Positions 1-11,569 are shown, counted from the first letter of the stretch. The stretch is DNA of 64,000 bases from Euryodendron excelsum (GCA_033060915.1 CM065380.1:49864501-49928500); one strand, 5' to 3'. Notes: generated from the sequence alone by a model not told the origin. Numbers and translations are program-made.

Positions 1-528
1 TCCTAATTAAGAACTATATCTAAGATCCTCAAATTGTACTTTCAAAATTTACTTTATAGGCTAAATTAAAATAGAGTTGCCATTGACTATGCGTATGCTA
101 CTGTTCACCGTGCGCATGGTCATTCAGACAGTCTTTGCATGGAGATCCAAGCCTCTTTATCTTACACACTACTTTGTAGAGCTTGATTCTGGTCTTTGAA
201 CTTGCAAACCCGTGCACACGCCATTGTTTAGCGTGCGCACGGTGGGCAACTATGCACACGCTACTGTTGATCGTGCACACGGTCAAATGAACATTCTGCT
301 CCTCAAAGCTTCATTTTGCTCCTTTTAAGCTCTATTACTACAAATGAACCACAAAGTAGCACAATGATCATAATCTACCTAAAATAAGAGAAATACTAAA
401 CTACTTAGACTAACTTTACCTATTTAGGGTCTAATGATTAGACTTTTGGAGTGTAATCAATATTAAAAAAATTAATTGATCTATCTTAAATCTTTACTAG
501 TAATTTTCTAGTCAAGAGAATCCATCAC
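1..528 (-). mobile_element. LTR of Athila-like element A, partial (runs off window edge)
   Basis: This stretch repeats, with scattered substitutions, at about 25155-25640, the 5' LTR of element A. Similarity stops near 528 on the inner side, and the LTR continues to the left of the window. On the minus strand it contains a run of CGTGCGCACG-like palindromes followed by a CTATAAAG box. It could be the 3' LTR of element A or a separate solo LTR. The exact inner end is uncertain because no clear TG/CA terminus was found. Confidence 0.7.
52..290 (-). promoter_or_regulatory. LTR promoter: CGTGCGCACG palindromes upstream of a TATA box
   Basis: Read on the minus strand, about six variants of CGTGCGCACG lie between 90 and 290. 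They are followed by CTATAAAG (plus-strand 52-59). Some copies read GTGCACAC or ATGCGC, as expected from C-to-T decay at CpG. That this is the promoter is inferred from the TATA box and its position in the LTR. Confidence 0.5.
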
Positions 529-540
529 AAGAAAAATTAT

Positions 541-1190
541 AACCACAAGGATTGGCACAAGCAGCCACCCTTTTGCATTAATAGCATATAAAATGTTAGT
601 CAAAATCTCAACTGGGGCATCACCATTCTCCTTGGTCTAAAGCAGTGAGGTAGTCCTACCAGTCAAGGTAGAAATCCCCCCTCTCCGAGTCCTCATGGAA
701 TTCAACTCACTAAAGTAGATTGAATCAAAGACCGTTGTGAACAACTTTGCCTCCTAGATGAAAAGAGAATAACAACCATCCACTATACCCAATGCTATTA
801 AAGACATATCACCAGATCCTTCAATAGGAAAGTTAAGGTCTGCCAATTCGAAGAAGGGGATCTTGTTCTTAAAAAGATACTTTAAATCCAGCAAAAAGGC
901 AAAGGCAAGTTTGCCCCTAACTATGAAAGCCCGTTCCTAGTGCATAAAGTCATGACAGAAAGAGCATTAATCCTTGCAAAGATGGATAGAGAAATCTTCT
1001 TTACACCTATCACCTTAGGTAAAGCACTACTATGTGTAATTGAAAACTCTGATAGAGCAATGATAGTGATGATTGAAATGAAAAGAGGCCCTCAATTCCT
1101 CTACCATACAGTTAAAATCATCCCCTTGCAAAACCCAGTTGAGCCTATTACTCTTTTTTTTTCGAAAAATCCGACCTAGTGATCACTGCT
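541..1190 (+). pseudogene. Ogre/Tat-type Ty3/gypsy integrase, C-terminal remnant
   Basis: Conceptual translation in shifting frames gives the typical end of a Tat/Ogre integrase. Segments resemble TGAxPxSLVYG and LPVEVEIPxLRVL around 600-690. Near 840-1010 come a GDLVLKKIL-like motif and a GKFAPNYExPF block, then LILAKMD and a PIT tail. Integrase inserts reverse-transcribed DNA; this C-terminal region is the DNA-binding part, and the catalytic core is absent. Stops and frameshifts occur throughout. The region reads on the plus strand, opposite to the Ogre LTR pieces beginning at 4343, and leads into a 3' non-coding region and an LTR start at 4104. It is dead and truncated at its 5' side. Confidence 0.7.
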
Positions 1191-3164
1191 CGCAATGGGT
1201 CAAAGCAAACTAAAAAGGAAAAAGGAAAATAGAGAGCAAATATAGATTTATAGAATGCCCAAAAGAGAAAGCAAAAGAAAAGAAAAGCAATCCCAAAACT
1301 CGTCATTCTTACAAAGAGGAAAGTCATCACTACAGTAGAAAGAATACTAACCTTAATAAGAATGATGAAAAAATAATAATAAATAGCATGACCTCAAGGA
1401 CACAGTGAAAACTTAAAAAGGTGATATAGGTAAAAAGGTGGAGGCATGCATGGCAAGATACAAAGACTGTCGACCTGGTGAAAGTCCATAAGAACACTAT
1501 AATGCAAAAGTAACAGATCTAGGATCACTAGAAAAAAAAAATAGAGAATGAACAGCATTAAGAGAGAGAGTCTAGCTGTCCAAGGTGATCAGAGGCCTTA
1601 AAAAGCCAAGTAAAAGCAAAATGTTTTGAGCCTTTATCCCTTTCTTTTAAATACCATATCACCAAGCCCATATTATGGTCTAAAAATAAGACCTTTCAGA
1701 TCAGTTATAGCTATCATTGCTCTTCAAAAGAAGATGATTACACTAGAAGATGCTCTATCCACCAGAAATTTCAACTCAGTTCTAGACTCAATATCAAAAG
1801 TAACATCAACAGCCTTCAACCAAATCAGCGATTTCAGTCAATAACAACTTTCCTCATCAATTGTTCTTTCAAATCAAAGCACTTAACACTCTTGTTGTCA
1901 TTCAACGAAGAGTCATCTACATCGGCATCAATGAGAGAAATCAAAAGAACAAGTATGGTCGGAGGACATAGTGAAAACCCTTTGGGGCGCAATGGGAAAA
2001 AGAGTAAAGTTATGGTAAGATACAAAACTACTAACATTATGAAAACTCAAAAAACAAGCTGACATGCAAAAATGGTAGAACCTGCATCCGTGAAAACCAG
2101 TGAGGGCACGAGTGGCAAAAATGCGTTAAATAAAAAATCACCTTGATCAACAATCTGAATAGCAGTGACAAGATAGTGTCAACAAAGCAGCAAAACCTCT
2201 CACACCTTAACAATGGGTTAAGAGATGCTAACGTGTGGGAATCTTGCATTGGTAATAAATTTCTAAACTCAACATGGCAAAGTAATGAGCATGAATATCT
2301 TAAGTCATTTATTAAAGGTTAGTCTATTACATCTTGATATTGCTAACAAAATACTGAGATAGGTATAACTTCAAGGGACATCTCTATAAGCTTTCTTAGA
2401 TCCCAAGGTGTCCTCTAACAACAGCACTCTAATGCCGTAGATCGATGAAGTCTAGCATCCAGCTATCCAAATCACAACCACCTAGTGCAAGTGGCTCAGT
2501 GATCATAGCATCTCAGTTATCCGATCTTCAGCACACCATAAGATCTTTTACAAATCAACCTAGGGTAGATGAGTGCAACTTAGCCAACAAGTCAACAAGC
2601 TCCTAGATACGAGCCTAAATTATCTGTAGCCTTCATGGATAAGAGATTAATCTATGCTACTTCTAGATCGCTCCCCTTGGCCAACGAAGCCGGCCCTGAC
2701 AGTCTGAGCCATGATCCTGACCTCTATAGTTAACAAAAAACATAGAATGGGGCAATGGCCCTCCCTCGACCTCTCCAATCAACTTCAATCAACATTTTTT
2801 AAACCATGAAAACTGGGGCAATGCCCCACCCTGCACCTCACATTCAAATCAAACCATTCAATCAAATTCAAGTCAAACCGGCCAAAGGCGTTCAACCTCT
2901 CAGATATCTCAGACTTTTCAAAACAAAAAAAGCCTCACTCCCTCTAGAAATCAACTCAAGGCACTAGATTTTAGAGAAGCAAAATCCTCTAGAAGATATC
3001 TCAACAAGAATCTTGTCATACCAAGCAAAAGTGGAACCTAACAATCAAGCAAACACCAAGCGTTCCAACCTTCAGAGATCTCAAGCAAATACAAACATAA
3101 TTCCTCTCCTTCAAAATTCAAGACCAAAGAATCACAAGCACGAAGCAGTCTCCCGTGGCGTCCG
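1191..3164 (+). other. 3' non-coding region of the Ogre-like element, no gene
   Basis: No credible coding sequence was seen. The stretch lies between the integrase remnant and the tandem array. It contains two copies of a GGGGCAATG(G)CCC phrase near 2752 and 2816, which fits the long spacer found between pol and the 3' LTR in Ogre elements. Confidence 0.45.
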
Positions 3165-3880
3165 TGCTCAAAAGTATATTTGGTTTTTGAGCTTTCTCCT
3201 TCAAAAGCATATTAGGTTTTTGAACTTTTTCTTTCAAAAGCAGATTTGGTTTTCGAGCTTTCTCCTTCAAAAGCAGATTAGGTTTTTAAGCTTTCTCCTT
3301 TAAAAGTAGATTAGGTTTTCAACCTTTCTCCTTCAAAAGTATATTTGGTTTTTGAGCTTTCTCTATCAAAAGTATATTTGATTTCCGAGCTTTCTCCTTA
3401 AAAATTAAATTTGGTTTTTGAGTTTTCTCCTTCAAAAGTAGATTGTGTTACTGAGTTTTCTCCTTCAAAAGTAGATTTGGTTTCCGAGGTTTCTCCTTCA
3501 AAAGAAGATTGGATTTTTTAGCTTTCTCATTCAAAAGCATATTTGGTTTATGAGCTATCCTCCTCTTCAAAAGCAGATTTGGTTTTCATGGTTTTCCTCT
3601 TCAAAAACTCCAATTCAAAATAAACTCCGGTTTCCCGAGCTTTCCTTTTCAAAAGCCCCGTTTTAAAACAAACTGCAGTTTATCGGGCTTTTCCCTTCAA
3701 AAGCCCCATTTCAAAACGAACTTTGGTTTTTAGGACTTTCCCCTTCAAAAGCGTAGTTTCAAAACAAACTCCGGTTTCCCGGGCTCTCCCCTTCATAAGA
3801 TCCATTTTAAAATAAACTCTGGTTCCCCGATCTTTCCCTTCAAAAGCCTCATTTTAAAACAAGTTTAAAGGCTTTTAAAG
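3165..3880 (+). repeat. Tandem minisatellite before an Ogre LTR (33-bp, then 55-60-bp units)
   Basis: From about 3165 to 3560 a unit of about 33 bp built on TTCAAAAGxAxATTxGGTTT plus GAGCTTTCTCC repeats roughly twelve times. From about 3560 to 3880 a related longer unit, with AAAGCCCCATTTCAAAAC, repeats about five times. The array lies just before the LTR start at 4104. Ogre elements are known to carry tandem repeats between pol and the 3' LTR. Confidence 0.8.
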
Positions 3881-4103
3881 TTTTTTTTCTCAAAAAGTCC
3901 AAGTTCAAATTCAAATTTTTGTCTTAAAATATTTTGAGTTTTTCCAAATGTTTCCTTAACCAAAAAATTTCACTTCAAAAACTCAAACTCCAGCCTTTAA
4001 ATTCCAAATATTCGAGTCCCTCTGATCTCCTCACAGTTAACGTGGGACTCTTATTTTATCATTTTCTTTCTTTGATAAGCAAAAACAGAAAAATAAGAGC
4101 ATC

Positions 4104-4342
4104 TGTAAGCACCTTAGTTTTGATCGCTCGACAATCTTTGGCTTGACCGGACTCACATTCAAGCATCACATCACACTCTAGCTCAAACCGACCTTCCAAA
4201 CTTCAGTCCAGTCAACCGGTCACTTCCTAGGTCCATCAGGCCCACTTGAAGCCTAATGACCAAATGCCCCTGAGGCATTATTTTAGTCTAATTTAATCTG
4301 GCACGCTCTTTAAAAAGGTACCTAAGTCCTCAAAACAATAAG
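4104..4342 (+). mobile_element. Ogre-like LTR, 5' fragment, plus orientation
   Basis: TGTAAGCACC at 4104 matches the reverse complement of the outer end of the Ogre solo LTR at 54746. The following 200 bp share TCGCTCG, GGCCCA and ATGCCCCTGAGGCATT-like blocks with that LTR. The match ends at about 4342, where a different LTR end begins. This is probably the truncated 3' LTR of the element whose integrase lies at 541-1190. Confidence 0.65.
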
Positions 4343-4737
4343 TGTTGCACCCCGATTTTGCACTCAAGAAAACACACACAAGTGAGAAAAACACGGTACT
4401 CTCTCGTTAGAACTCGTTCTTCTAGAAAGACGAGTGGGACTAGATTTGAATTAGAAATTCATGACATATATGGTAGTTAATATGACATAAAATAAAAATG
4501 TGAACAATGGTCCACCTATAAAAATAAAGATGCAAAAAATCAGTAGTTGAATGATAAACTTAATGCAAGATAGAATGATTGAATGTAATTTGAATGCAAG
4601 TGATTGCATGTCTTTGAAAACAGCTTTAAAAAGTTTGATTTTGAAATTTTGAAGTAGATAGCGTTGGACAAGATAATTGAATATTCTATTTGAGTGAGAG
4701 GTTAAAAGACATGACAATGGTCTAATCCTCTAAGTGT

Positions 4738-4754
4738 CCCCAACGAAGTCGCCA
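4738..4754 (-). other. Primer binding site of the Ogre-like element (tRNA-Arg type)
   Basis: On the minus strand, TGGCGACTTCGTTGGGG follows the LTR end by two bases. It closely resembles the TGGCGACTCC primer site usual for Ogre elements. It fixes the orientation of all similar LTR pieces in the window as minus. Confidence 0.7.
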
Positions 4755-5402
4755 GCTGTCGTACCCACTTTTTTTGCACTCGAGAAAACACACATAAGTG
4801 AGAAAAATACTGTACTCTCTCGTTAGAACTCGTCCTCTTAGAAGGACGAATGCGACTAGATTTGAATTAGAAATTGATTTGAATAAGGGCTTTTGAAAAA
4901 AGATTTGGAGTCGCCACGTAACTTTGTTAAGGTGAATTAGGTCACCTAAAACTAAGTGTAATTCGAAGATTAAACTTAAGATTTTTGAAAAGGGTTTTGA
5001 AAACTTCTTCAAAATAGGGTTTTTTTTAAAAAAAATAACACAGATTGTTTGGCAACCTTTGAAAAGATTTAATCCCCTTTGGAAAAATAACTCCATTTTG
5101 ATCTTTAAAAACAGTGATTCTAAGTTCAGAGATTAGGGAAGATGCACTAGGCTATCATCCTATCCCGCCCTTGCAGTACCTACATGTCTATCACCCTAGG
5201 TTCACTCATTCAGAATCTTCGATTAACAAATGTCCACTTATATCTACTTTGAAAAGAATTTTTAGAAAGAGCTTTGATATGATGCATAACATGCAAGTGC
5301 AAGAAAAAGATTTAATTTTAAAAGTAGATTTGAAAAGAGGACTTGAAGCTTGAAAAAGAAGTTGGAATTGAAAACTTGAAAAAGGTTGTAACCGCACCCA
5401 TG

Positions 5403-5476
5403 AGGGTTGCCTACGTATCCCTTTGTTGGGAATCAAGTCAATCGTTATTCGAACAAAGGGATACATAGGCAACCCT
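5403..5476. repeat. Perfect-type inverted repeat, 25-nt arms, 24-nt loop
   Basis: The arm at 5403-5427 pairs with 5452-5476 at 24 of 25 positions. The left arm is normal Ogre LTR sequence, also seen near 18850 and 49965. The right arm is an inverted copy of the same LTR segment. The structure therefore marks an inversion breakpoint and is not an LTR feature. Confidence 0.85.
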
Positions 5477-5481
5477 AATGT

Positions 5482-8287
5482 GGGTTAAAAAGATAAAAGA
5501 TTGTCTAAAATCATCTCCAAAACATACATAAATAGATCTCGAAAAAATGAAAGTGTCAACATTATTAATCAATATCTAGCGTACGAACCAAGTACATACA
5601 TAATGAAACCATTGAAAGGAATAAGAATAAGGAACTTTTCCTTGAGTGAATGTAATTCTTCTGAAAGACGAAAATGGCCCTAAAGCATACAAGGTAAGAT
5701 CTCCACTCATATAAGGCTAAGAATGTACAAGTTAGCACGTATGATGCCATATGACATGATTTGTGCTCAAAAGAGTAATCTCCTCTACTTACATGTACTT
5801 AAAGATAAATGCTCATAATGCATTAAGATTCAGGGTGAACTATCAATCCAACCCAAGTGTAATAAATGCATGGCACTAAATGCTCACTAATCACAGATTG
5901 TATCTCATGAAAATCCCATGGTCCTAAAGAAAAATCATCAACACATCCACCATGAATAATAAAAGATAATCATGAAAGTATGGAAAGACGTGCTAAAGAT
6001 AGAAAGGCGAAATGCCAGACCCATAAGATATTCCAACCTCTACCAAAGATCCCAAGTGGTTTATGCATAGTTATATAATCTAGCACCTAAAAATCATTAA
6101 TACACCACAAAGAGATTGAAATATGACAAGAGATATATATACAATAAAGCTCAGAAATGACATCCACTATGAACAATAGAGTTTTAGATACAAATGATGG
6201 AATACATGCATGTATAGATGGTATCTAAACTCTACCTTTAACTAAAGGAAGTCAAAATCATCATCTTAGAAAGTCAATATCCTATACTTTTTAGGTCAAA
6301 ATTTTCAAAAAACTTTCTAAGGGTGCAAAACAAAAGCCAAAAAACAAAGGTTAAGCCTCTGAAACTACTCATCCCTCGACTAAAAAAATGTAATGTCCTC
6401 AATGCATGAAAACAAAGCATGAAATGAGACACAAAAGGAAAAAGGGAATGGTGAGGGTGCCTAGACACCCCCCCCCCCCCCGGGCGCCCCAACTAAGACA
6501 GAGCCTAACTAACAAAATAAAACAAAAAACTATCTAAACTACTCATACTCCTACACAAACACATAAAAGGGGATAACCATATACTACTAAGTAAAAATTT
6601 GCCATCATTCCACACATCTATGATAGCGACTTGCAAAGAGATCAAACGAGTGTAGACACAACCAATTTCATGATCTTTGATGAACTCAAGGATGTAACAA
6701 TTGGGCACATTCAAGTCAAATTGATCATAAAATTTAAAAGAGTTACTTGACCTTGTACCAAGGTGCCTGTCAAAGTCATTCCATAAACCTCTTTATCCTC
6801 CCATTCCTCTAGTTGCTTGCCAATGTGAAGGGTATTCGAATCTAATGTTGGGGCATGATACTCTGAAGGTTCCAATTTGCTAGGACTAGGTACTACAGGA
6901 TGAAAGGTAGGACTCTCGTGACCCAATGGCACGGTTGGAATAACCTCAAAACCATTAATACCCTCTTTCATTTGTGCATCCGTAATATCTAAAAGACCAA
7001 AATCCTCACTAAGGGCAATGGTTCCCTCTAGAGGGTCCGTTGTATGGTCCTCCTCACTTTAAACCTTCTTTGGTTCCTATTTTCTCTTATTGAGTCCATC
7101 ATCAACTTTTTCCCTCACTCTTATCTTGCTTGAAGTCCTTGATCATGGGCTTCTCGGTCAAAGACTCCTCGATCATAGGTTCCTCTCTCTCGGGTTCATC
7201 ATCCCTATTCTCATCTTCAACGATGTCCTCACTCACCCTAAGATTTTCTTCCTGAAACTCAAAATCTTGGGGAAGGACAATTTGCTCTATAATGTCCTCA
7301 TTCCTAAGGTTATCAGTGGGATGATCTTACTTATGGCTAAGAGTAAGATTGAGATTTGTTGCACTTATAAATCACTTTCCTATAAGAATTTGGTTGATAT
7401 TGAGTAAGAATCTCTTCCCCCTCTTAAACACCCAAGGTTTGCATCAATTGCGTCAAGTGACCATTTATATCATCAAGAGCCCTACCTTGTTGTTTAAGTG
7501 TGTTGTTCACCCTAGAGTTCACACCAATTATACTTGCATAAGTTGTTATAAGATGTTCTCTAAGGTATCCTCGAGAGTGTGCTCTAGTGTGCTATTATGA
7601 GTACGTTGATATGCATTATCTACTTATGATTGATAGGATTGCGGTGGGGGTGGTGTTTGAAAAAATGAAGGTTGGGCTTGTATTGTTGAGGGAAGGATCC
7701 CTCATTCCTCCAATTATAATTGAGAGGAGCACACCCCTCTGGATTGTAAGTTGGTATAAAAGGGGCCCTTGGACCATTGGATTGAATGTAATCGCTAAGA
7801 GACCGGGAAGATGATACTTGTAGTCTATTCTCATTAGCTCGAATATAGTCTTTAAGAGACCAAAGAGGAGGCTTTTCCACACCACCATCACCGTGGACGC
7901 TCCCATGACCATCATTCTCAACCCATTGAGAAAGATATTTCATTGTGCCTTTGTCAATGTGTAAAGATGATGTGTGAGAAAAATGAGCAACCAAGCAAGG
8001 GGAATAGCTATTGGGGTTCACTTTTGAATGTCAACCGGTTGAGTCATGAACACAAAATATTATGTAATGCACAAACAAATCGGCACTCTGCTGCTCAATA
8101 AGTCAATTCATAATCTGTAACTACTAATTTCCTTCCAAACTCTACAATCTCCACATAAAATGTTTTACCAATTTAAGAAATTTCAATTCTAATCCAACCG
8201 AACCTCCAATCTCCTTAAGCAAAAACAATACCACTAATAAGCACAACTAGCACAAAAGTCCTAACCACTACTAATAACTTAGCAATT
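5482..8287 (-). mobile_element. Internal region of Athila-like element A (non-autonomous)
   Basis: The sequence parallels the inside of the second Athila-like element (about 41610-46300). Matching blocks include the starts at 5482 and 41605, TCTAAACTCTACCTTTAACTA (plus strand), and minus-strand peptides with an FEFIKDxEI-like and VAIxDVWNDxKF-like motif in both. Small broken minus-strand frames include 6711-6971 and 6505-6714. No protease, RT or integrase motif was found. A C14 tract lies at 6468-6481. Both elements appear to be non-autonomous relatives that keep a gag-like segment and long non-coding sequence. Confidence 0.6.
7620..8021 (-). pseudogene. Gag-like ORF fragment of element A
   Basis: This is a 133-residue frame on the minus strand, near the primer-site end of element A. 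It contains a repeated (S)LxDYI phrase (WSLKDYI and SLSDYI about 25 residues apart). The counterpart in the second element (45916-46314) has WSLGDYI and SLRECL in the same arrangement, and both begin with a segment like GTMxYxSQWxENxG. Such short motifs resemble N-terminal gag regions of Athila-type elements. The match is weak, and no capsid or zinc-knuckle signature is visible. It is probably inactive. Calling it gag is an inference from position and conservation between the two elements. Confidence 0.45.
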
Positions 8288-8696
8288 TGTCACGCCCCAG
8301 TTTTTTTACACTCGAGATGGTGGGAAAATGCACAGTACTCTCTCGTTAGACCTCATCCTTCTAGAAGGATGAGTATGACTAGGTTTAAATTGAAAATTGA
8401 TTTGAATAAAGTTTTAAAAAAAAAAAAGATTTGGAGTCGCCACCTAACTTTGTTAAGGTGAGTTAGGTCACCTAAAACTAAGTAAAATCCAAATACTAAA
8501 CTTAGGGTTTTTTAAAAAATGGTCTTGGAAACTTCCTCAAGAGAGAGTTTTTTTAGAAAATCAGTTGATTAGCAACCTTTGGAAAGATTTAAGCCCTTTT
8601 TGACAAATGACACTGATTTTGGTCTTTCGAAAATAATAATTCTATGGTCCGAGGGTTGGTTACGTATATGGCAGATACACTAAGCTATCACCCTGT

Positions 8697-10094
8697 TGTT
8701 GACTCCACGCCTTGATTTTGATGATAACTAAACATTGTGTTAGTTTGCTAATGATTTTAATTAATGTGCAGTTCAATGAGTAAATATATTTTACACATAA
8801 AGTATAGTGAATATCAAAATGGATAAACAACATCTCAAAGATCGAGTAATGCATCAAAATAAAGAAGTGCACCAAAACAAAACAATACACCAAAACAAAG
8901 CAATGACACATATTCAAATGTCAAACCAATGATGTGAATTCAAAGAGATTGAAGGTGCTCAAACGGAGAATTCATTAAGCCTACAAAGACTCTATAAAGT
9001 TTATATGAATTCGAAGATATTGAAGGTGTTCAAAAGAGAATTCAACATGTGAAGAATCCAAAAAAAGTTTTTGAAGAAATCAAAAATGAATTCAATCCAA
9101 ATTGAATTGAAGACTTTACTGAATAAACACACTGGATTGAAAGCTTTGAAAAATCACTATACCCCCAAAGAGAAGATTCCTTGAAGTACTTGAAGTGTTT
9201 TTGAAACTAAACTTGATCAAAGAAAGCATGGAAGAGATTTTCTAGGTGATATGTCGACACATAAGAACAGAGGCCAATACTTGAAAGAATGGATGATCAA
9301 ATGTCGACACATGGGTTTGATGTGTCGACATATGGAGACAGAAAGTAACTACTGGAGAATGCAAGCTAGATGTGTCGACACATGAAGTCATGTATCGACA
9401 CCTAAGGACTAACGACTATATTTTTAAATGTTATATTGAACTGGGCACACATTTTATAAAGCTCCAAGTACCTCCAATAGGTGAAATCAATTCAGGGCTT
9501 TATATACAAGCCTCCAAATGCATTTATGGACAAGAGATACAATATTATTTCACTTTTTCATCATCAAGAGCTGACAATTCTTACACTTTCTCAAAATTCT
9601 CTTTGCTTGCAATATTTGGCATTTAGTGAGCTATTCATTTCCTCATCTATTCTTCATAGAAAGTGTAAACTTCAATTGTAAATCCTTTATATACATGTGT
9701 GTGAGACTTTGAGTGTTCTCTTGTAAAAAAAAATACTTGTAAGTTTGAGAGAGCATGGACAAAACTCTTGTAGCATTGAAGCTTAGGTGTAAGCTTTAAA
9801 GAGAGTGAGCTAGACACTTCAACTAGCCTCTACTTTGTAATTGGAGATTGCATAGTGAAAAAAGACTTCAAGGGGATCTTGAGGTGAGGACGTAGACCAC
9901 AAGTTATGGTTGAACCTTGGTAATTCTTGGTGTTTCTTTTTGTGCTTTGTTTTCATTGTGTACTTGAGTTTGTTGCATTGCATATATCTTAAATCACTGT
10001 TTCATTACCTAGTTTATCTTTTAAATAGTCTTAATTACAATTATTTTTGAAAAACCCAATTCACCCCCCTCTTGGGTTACCTTTTGGGCCAACA
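8697..10094 (+). mobile_element. SIRE 5' LTR
   Basis: It runs from TGTTGACTCC to GGCCAACA and is a direct repeat of 17222-18622. It carries a palindrome array (9250-9402), a TATA box near 9500, and the conserved CACCCCCCTCTTGGGTTxCCTTTTGGGCC end. Confidence 0.92.
9250..9508 (+). promoter_or_regulatory. SIRE 5' LTR promoter: five TGTGTCGACACA palindromes plus TATA box
   Basis: Palindromes centred on TCGA occur at about 9250, 9302, 9320, 9371 and 9391. All five keep the central CG. The array ends about 95 bp before CTTTATATACA (9498-9508), the likely TATA box. The motif is inferred to be a regulatory site from its repetition and position. Confidence 0.55.
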
Positions 10095-10096
10095 AT

Positions 10097-10109
10097 TGGT
10101 ATCAGAGCT
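10097..10109 (+). other. SIRE primer binding site (initiator tRNA-Met)
   Basis: TGGTATCAGAGCT lies two bases after the 5' LTR. It is the standard plant copia primer site complementary to initiator tRNA-Met. Confidence 0.9.
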
Positions 10110-10149
10110 AGTATTCCTGCATTTGGCTTAACATCCTATGAATTGATCC

Positions 10150-11569
10150 ATGCCAACCAACTTTGAGGGTCAAGCCACAAATAGACCGCCTATGTTTAAT
10201 GGCACCAATTACAATTATTTTAGAATAGAATGAGAATATATATTTAGTTCTCTAATTATGAATTGTGGAGAATTATAGTAAATGGTCCTAAAACTCCAAC
10301 TAAGAAAGTTGAAAGAGTTGATGTCCCTAAGCCCGAATCCGAATGGGATGAGGATGATTTAAAAATGTTATAATCGAATGCTAAAGCCATGAATATTTTA
10401 TATTGTGTCCTTGATCCTAATGAATTTAATCGTATCTCTACTTGTGAATCGGCAAAGGAAATATGGGATAGACTTGAGGTAACCTATGAAGGAACTAATC
10501 AAGTCAAGGAATCTAAAATCAATATTTTAGTTCATAACTATGAATTATTTAAGATGCAACCAGATGAATCCATTAACAAAATGTTCATAAGGTTTACCGA
10601 TATTATTAATGTCTTGAAGTTCTTGAAAAGGTTTATCCTAATAATAAATAGGTTAGAAAGATCTTGAGGTCATTGCTAAAGACGTGGGAAGCTAAAGTCA
10701 CTGCTATCCAAGAAGCAAATGACCTTAACATATTACCTCTTGAAGAACTCTTGGGCTCCCTTATGACATATGAATTTACTCAAAAGCAACATGTCCAAGA
10801 TGAGGAAGAAAAGAAAAAAAGGTCAGTGGCGTCCATATCCACCAGCCAAGAAGATGAATCAGCAAGTAATGAGGATGATGATAATGAAATTGCCCTTATC
10901 ACACATAAATTCAAAAGATTCATGAAGAGAAAATGGAAAGGTGAAAAGAAGCATCAAGCCAAGGGAGATTCTAGCAAAGAATCAACAATTATATGTTATG
11001 AATGTAAGAAGCCCGGCCATATAAAGGCTGAATGCCCCATGCTCAAAAAGAAAGGAAAGAAAGATCAAAGGAAGAGGGCAATGGCTACTATGGCTTGGAG
11101 TAATGATGAAGAATCCGGCTCTAAAGAAGAAACCGAATCTCAAGAAGTGGCCAATCTATGCCTCATGGCTCATAAGGAAATGAATGAGGTATCATCTCCT
11201 AACACTTCTCAATTTACTTTCAATGAACTACAAGATGCTTTTGACGATTTAATTATTAAATTAAAAAAGATGGGAATTAAAAATAGTTTTCTCAAAAAGA
11301 TGATCTCTACTTTAACTAAAGAGAATGAGGACTTACAAAAAGAAAATGAAGATTTGAAGAATGAAGTTTGTGTTTTGAAAGATAAAGTCAAGGAAAACTC
11401 TTTTCAAAAGGATTCCTCACTTTCAAAGGAAAATCAAGCTTTGAGGAAAAAAGTTAAATACTTGGAAACAACTCTTTTTAAATGTGTAAATGGAAAAGAG
11501 AAATTGGATGCTATCATTGGAAAACAAAAGTGTTCCACCTCTATTGAAAATGTCTTACTTGTTAAATGA
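10150..11569 (+). pseudogene. gag: SIRE gag (capsid and nucleocapsid), frameshifted
   Basis: Translation from the ATG at 10150 gives a short SIRE-like gag start that hits a stop near 10231. It resumes in open stretches at 10389-10667 and 10664-11569. The middle matches the copia capsid fold (EIWDRLEVTYEG, ILVHNYELFKM). The last frame, of 301 residues, has a clean CX2CX4HX4C zinc knuckle at about residues 111-124 and a highly charged region. Residues 195-290 contain a leucine and charge heptad pattern typical of a coiled coil. Gag normally forms the particle that packages element RNA. The stops make this copy inactive. At about 11535 the protein jumps directly to sequence that normally lies downstream of the protease. 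Confidence 0.85.

Larger units (their letters stand above)
4343..5481 (-). mobile_element. Deleted Ogre-like element: LTR end, leader with PBS, partial 5' LTR
   Basis: Two copies of the same LTR end, starting TGTTGCACCCC at 4343 and TGTCGTACCC at 4757, lie in the same minus orientation. Each contains CACTCTCTCGTTAGAACTCG. The second also carries the GGAGTCGCCAC block shared with 8288 and 49188. Between them, 4461-4756 is leader sequence ending in a primer site. Read on the minus strand this is a 5' LTR, then the leader, then only the last 118 bp of the 3' LTR, so nearly all of the internal region is missing. Both breakpoints lie near AATTAGAAATT, suggesting deletion through short homology. 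The LTR breaks off at about 5481. Confidence 0.65.

Noticed and set aside
3013..3303. Plus-strand frame with repeated QKxIxFLSFLL
   Set aside because: It is produced by the 33-bp tandem repeat, whose period is a multiple of three. No start context or homology.
10097..10109. tRNA-like sequence
   Set aside because: This and the other tRNA-complementary strings are retrotransposon primer sites. No cloverleaf surrounds them.
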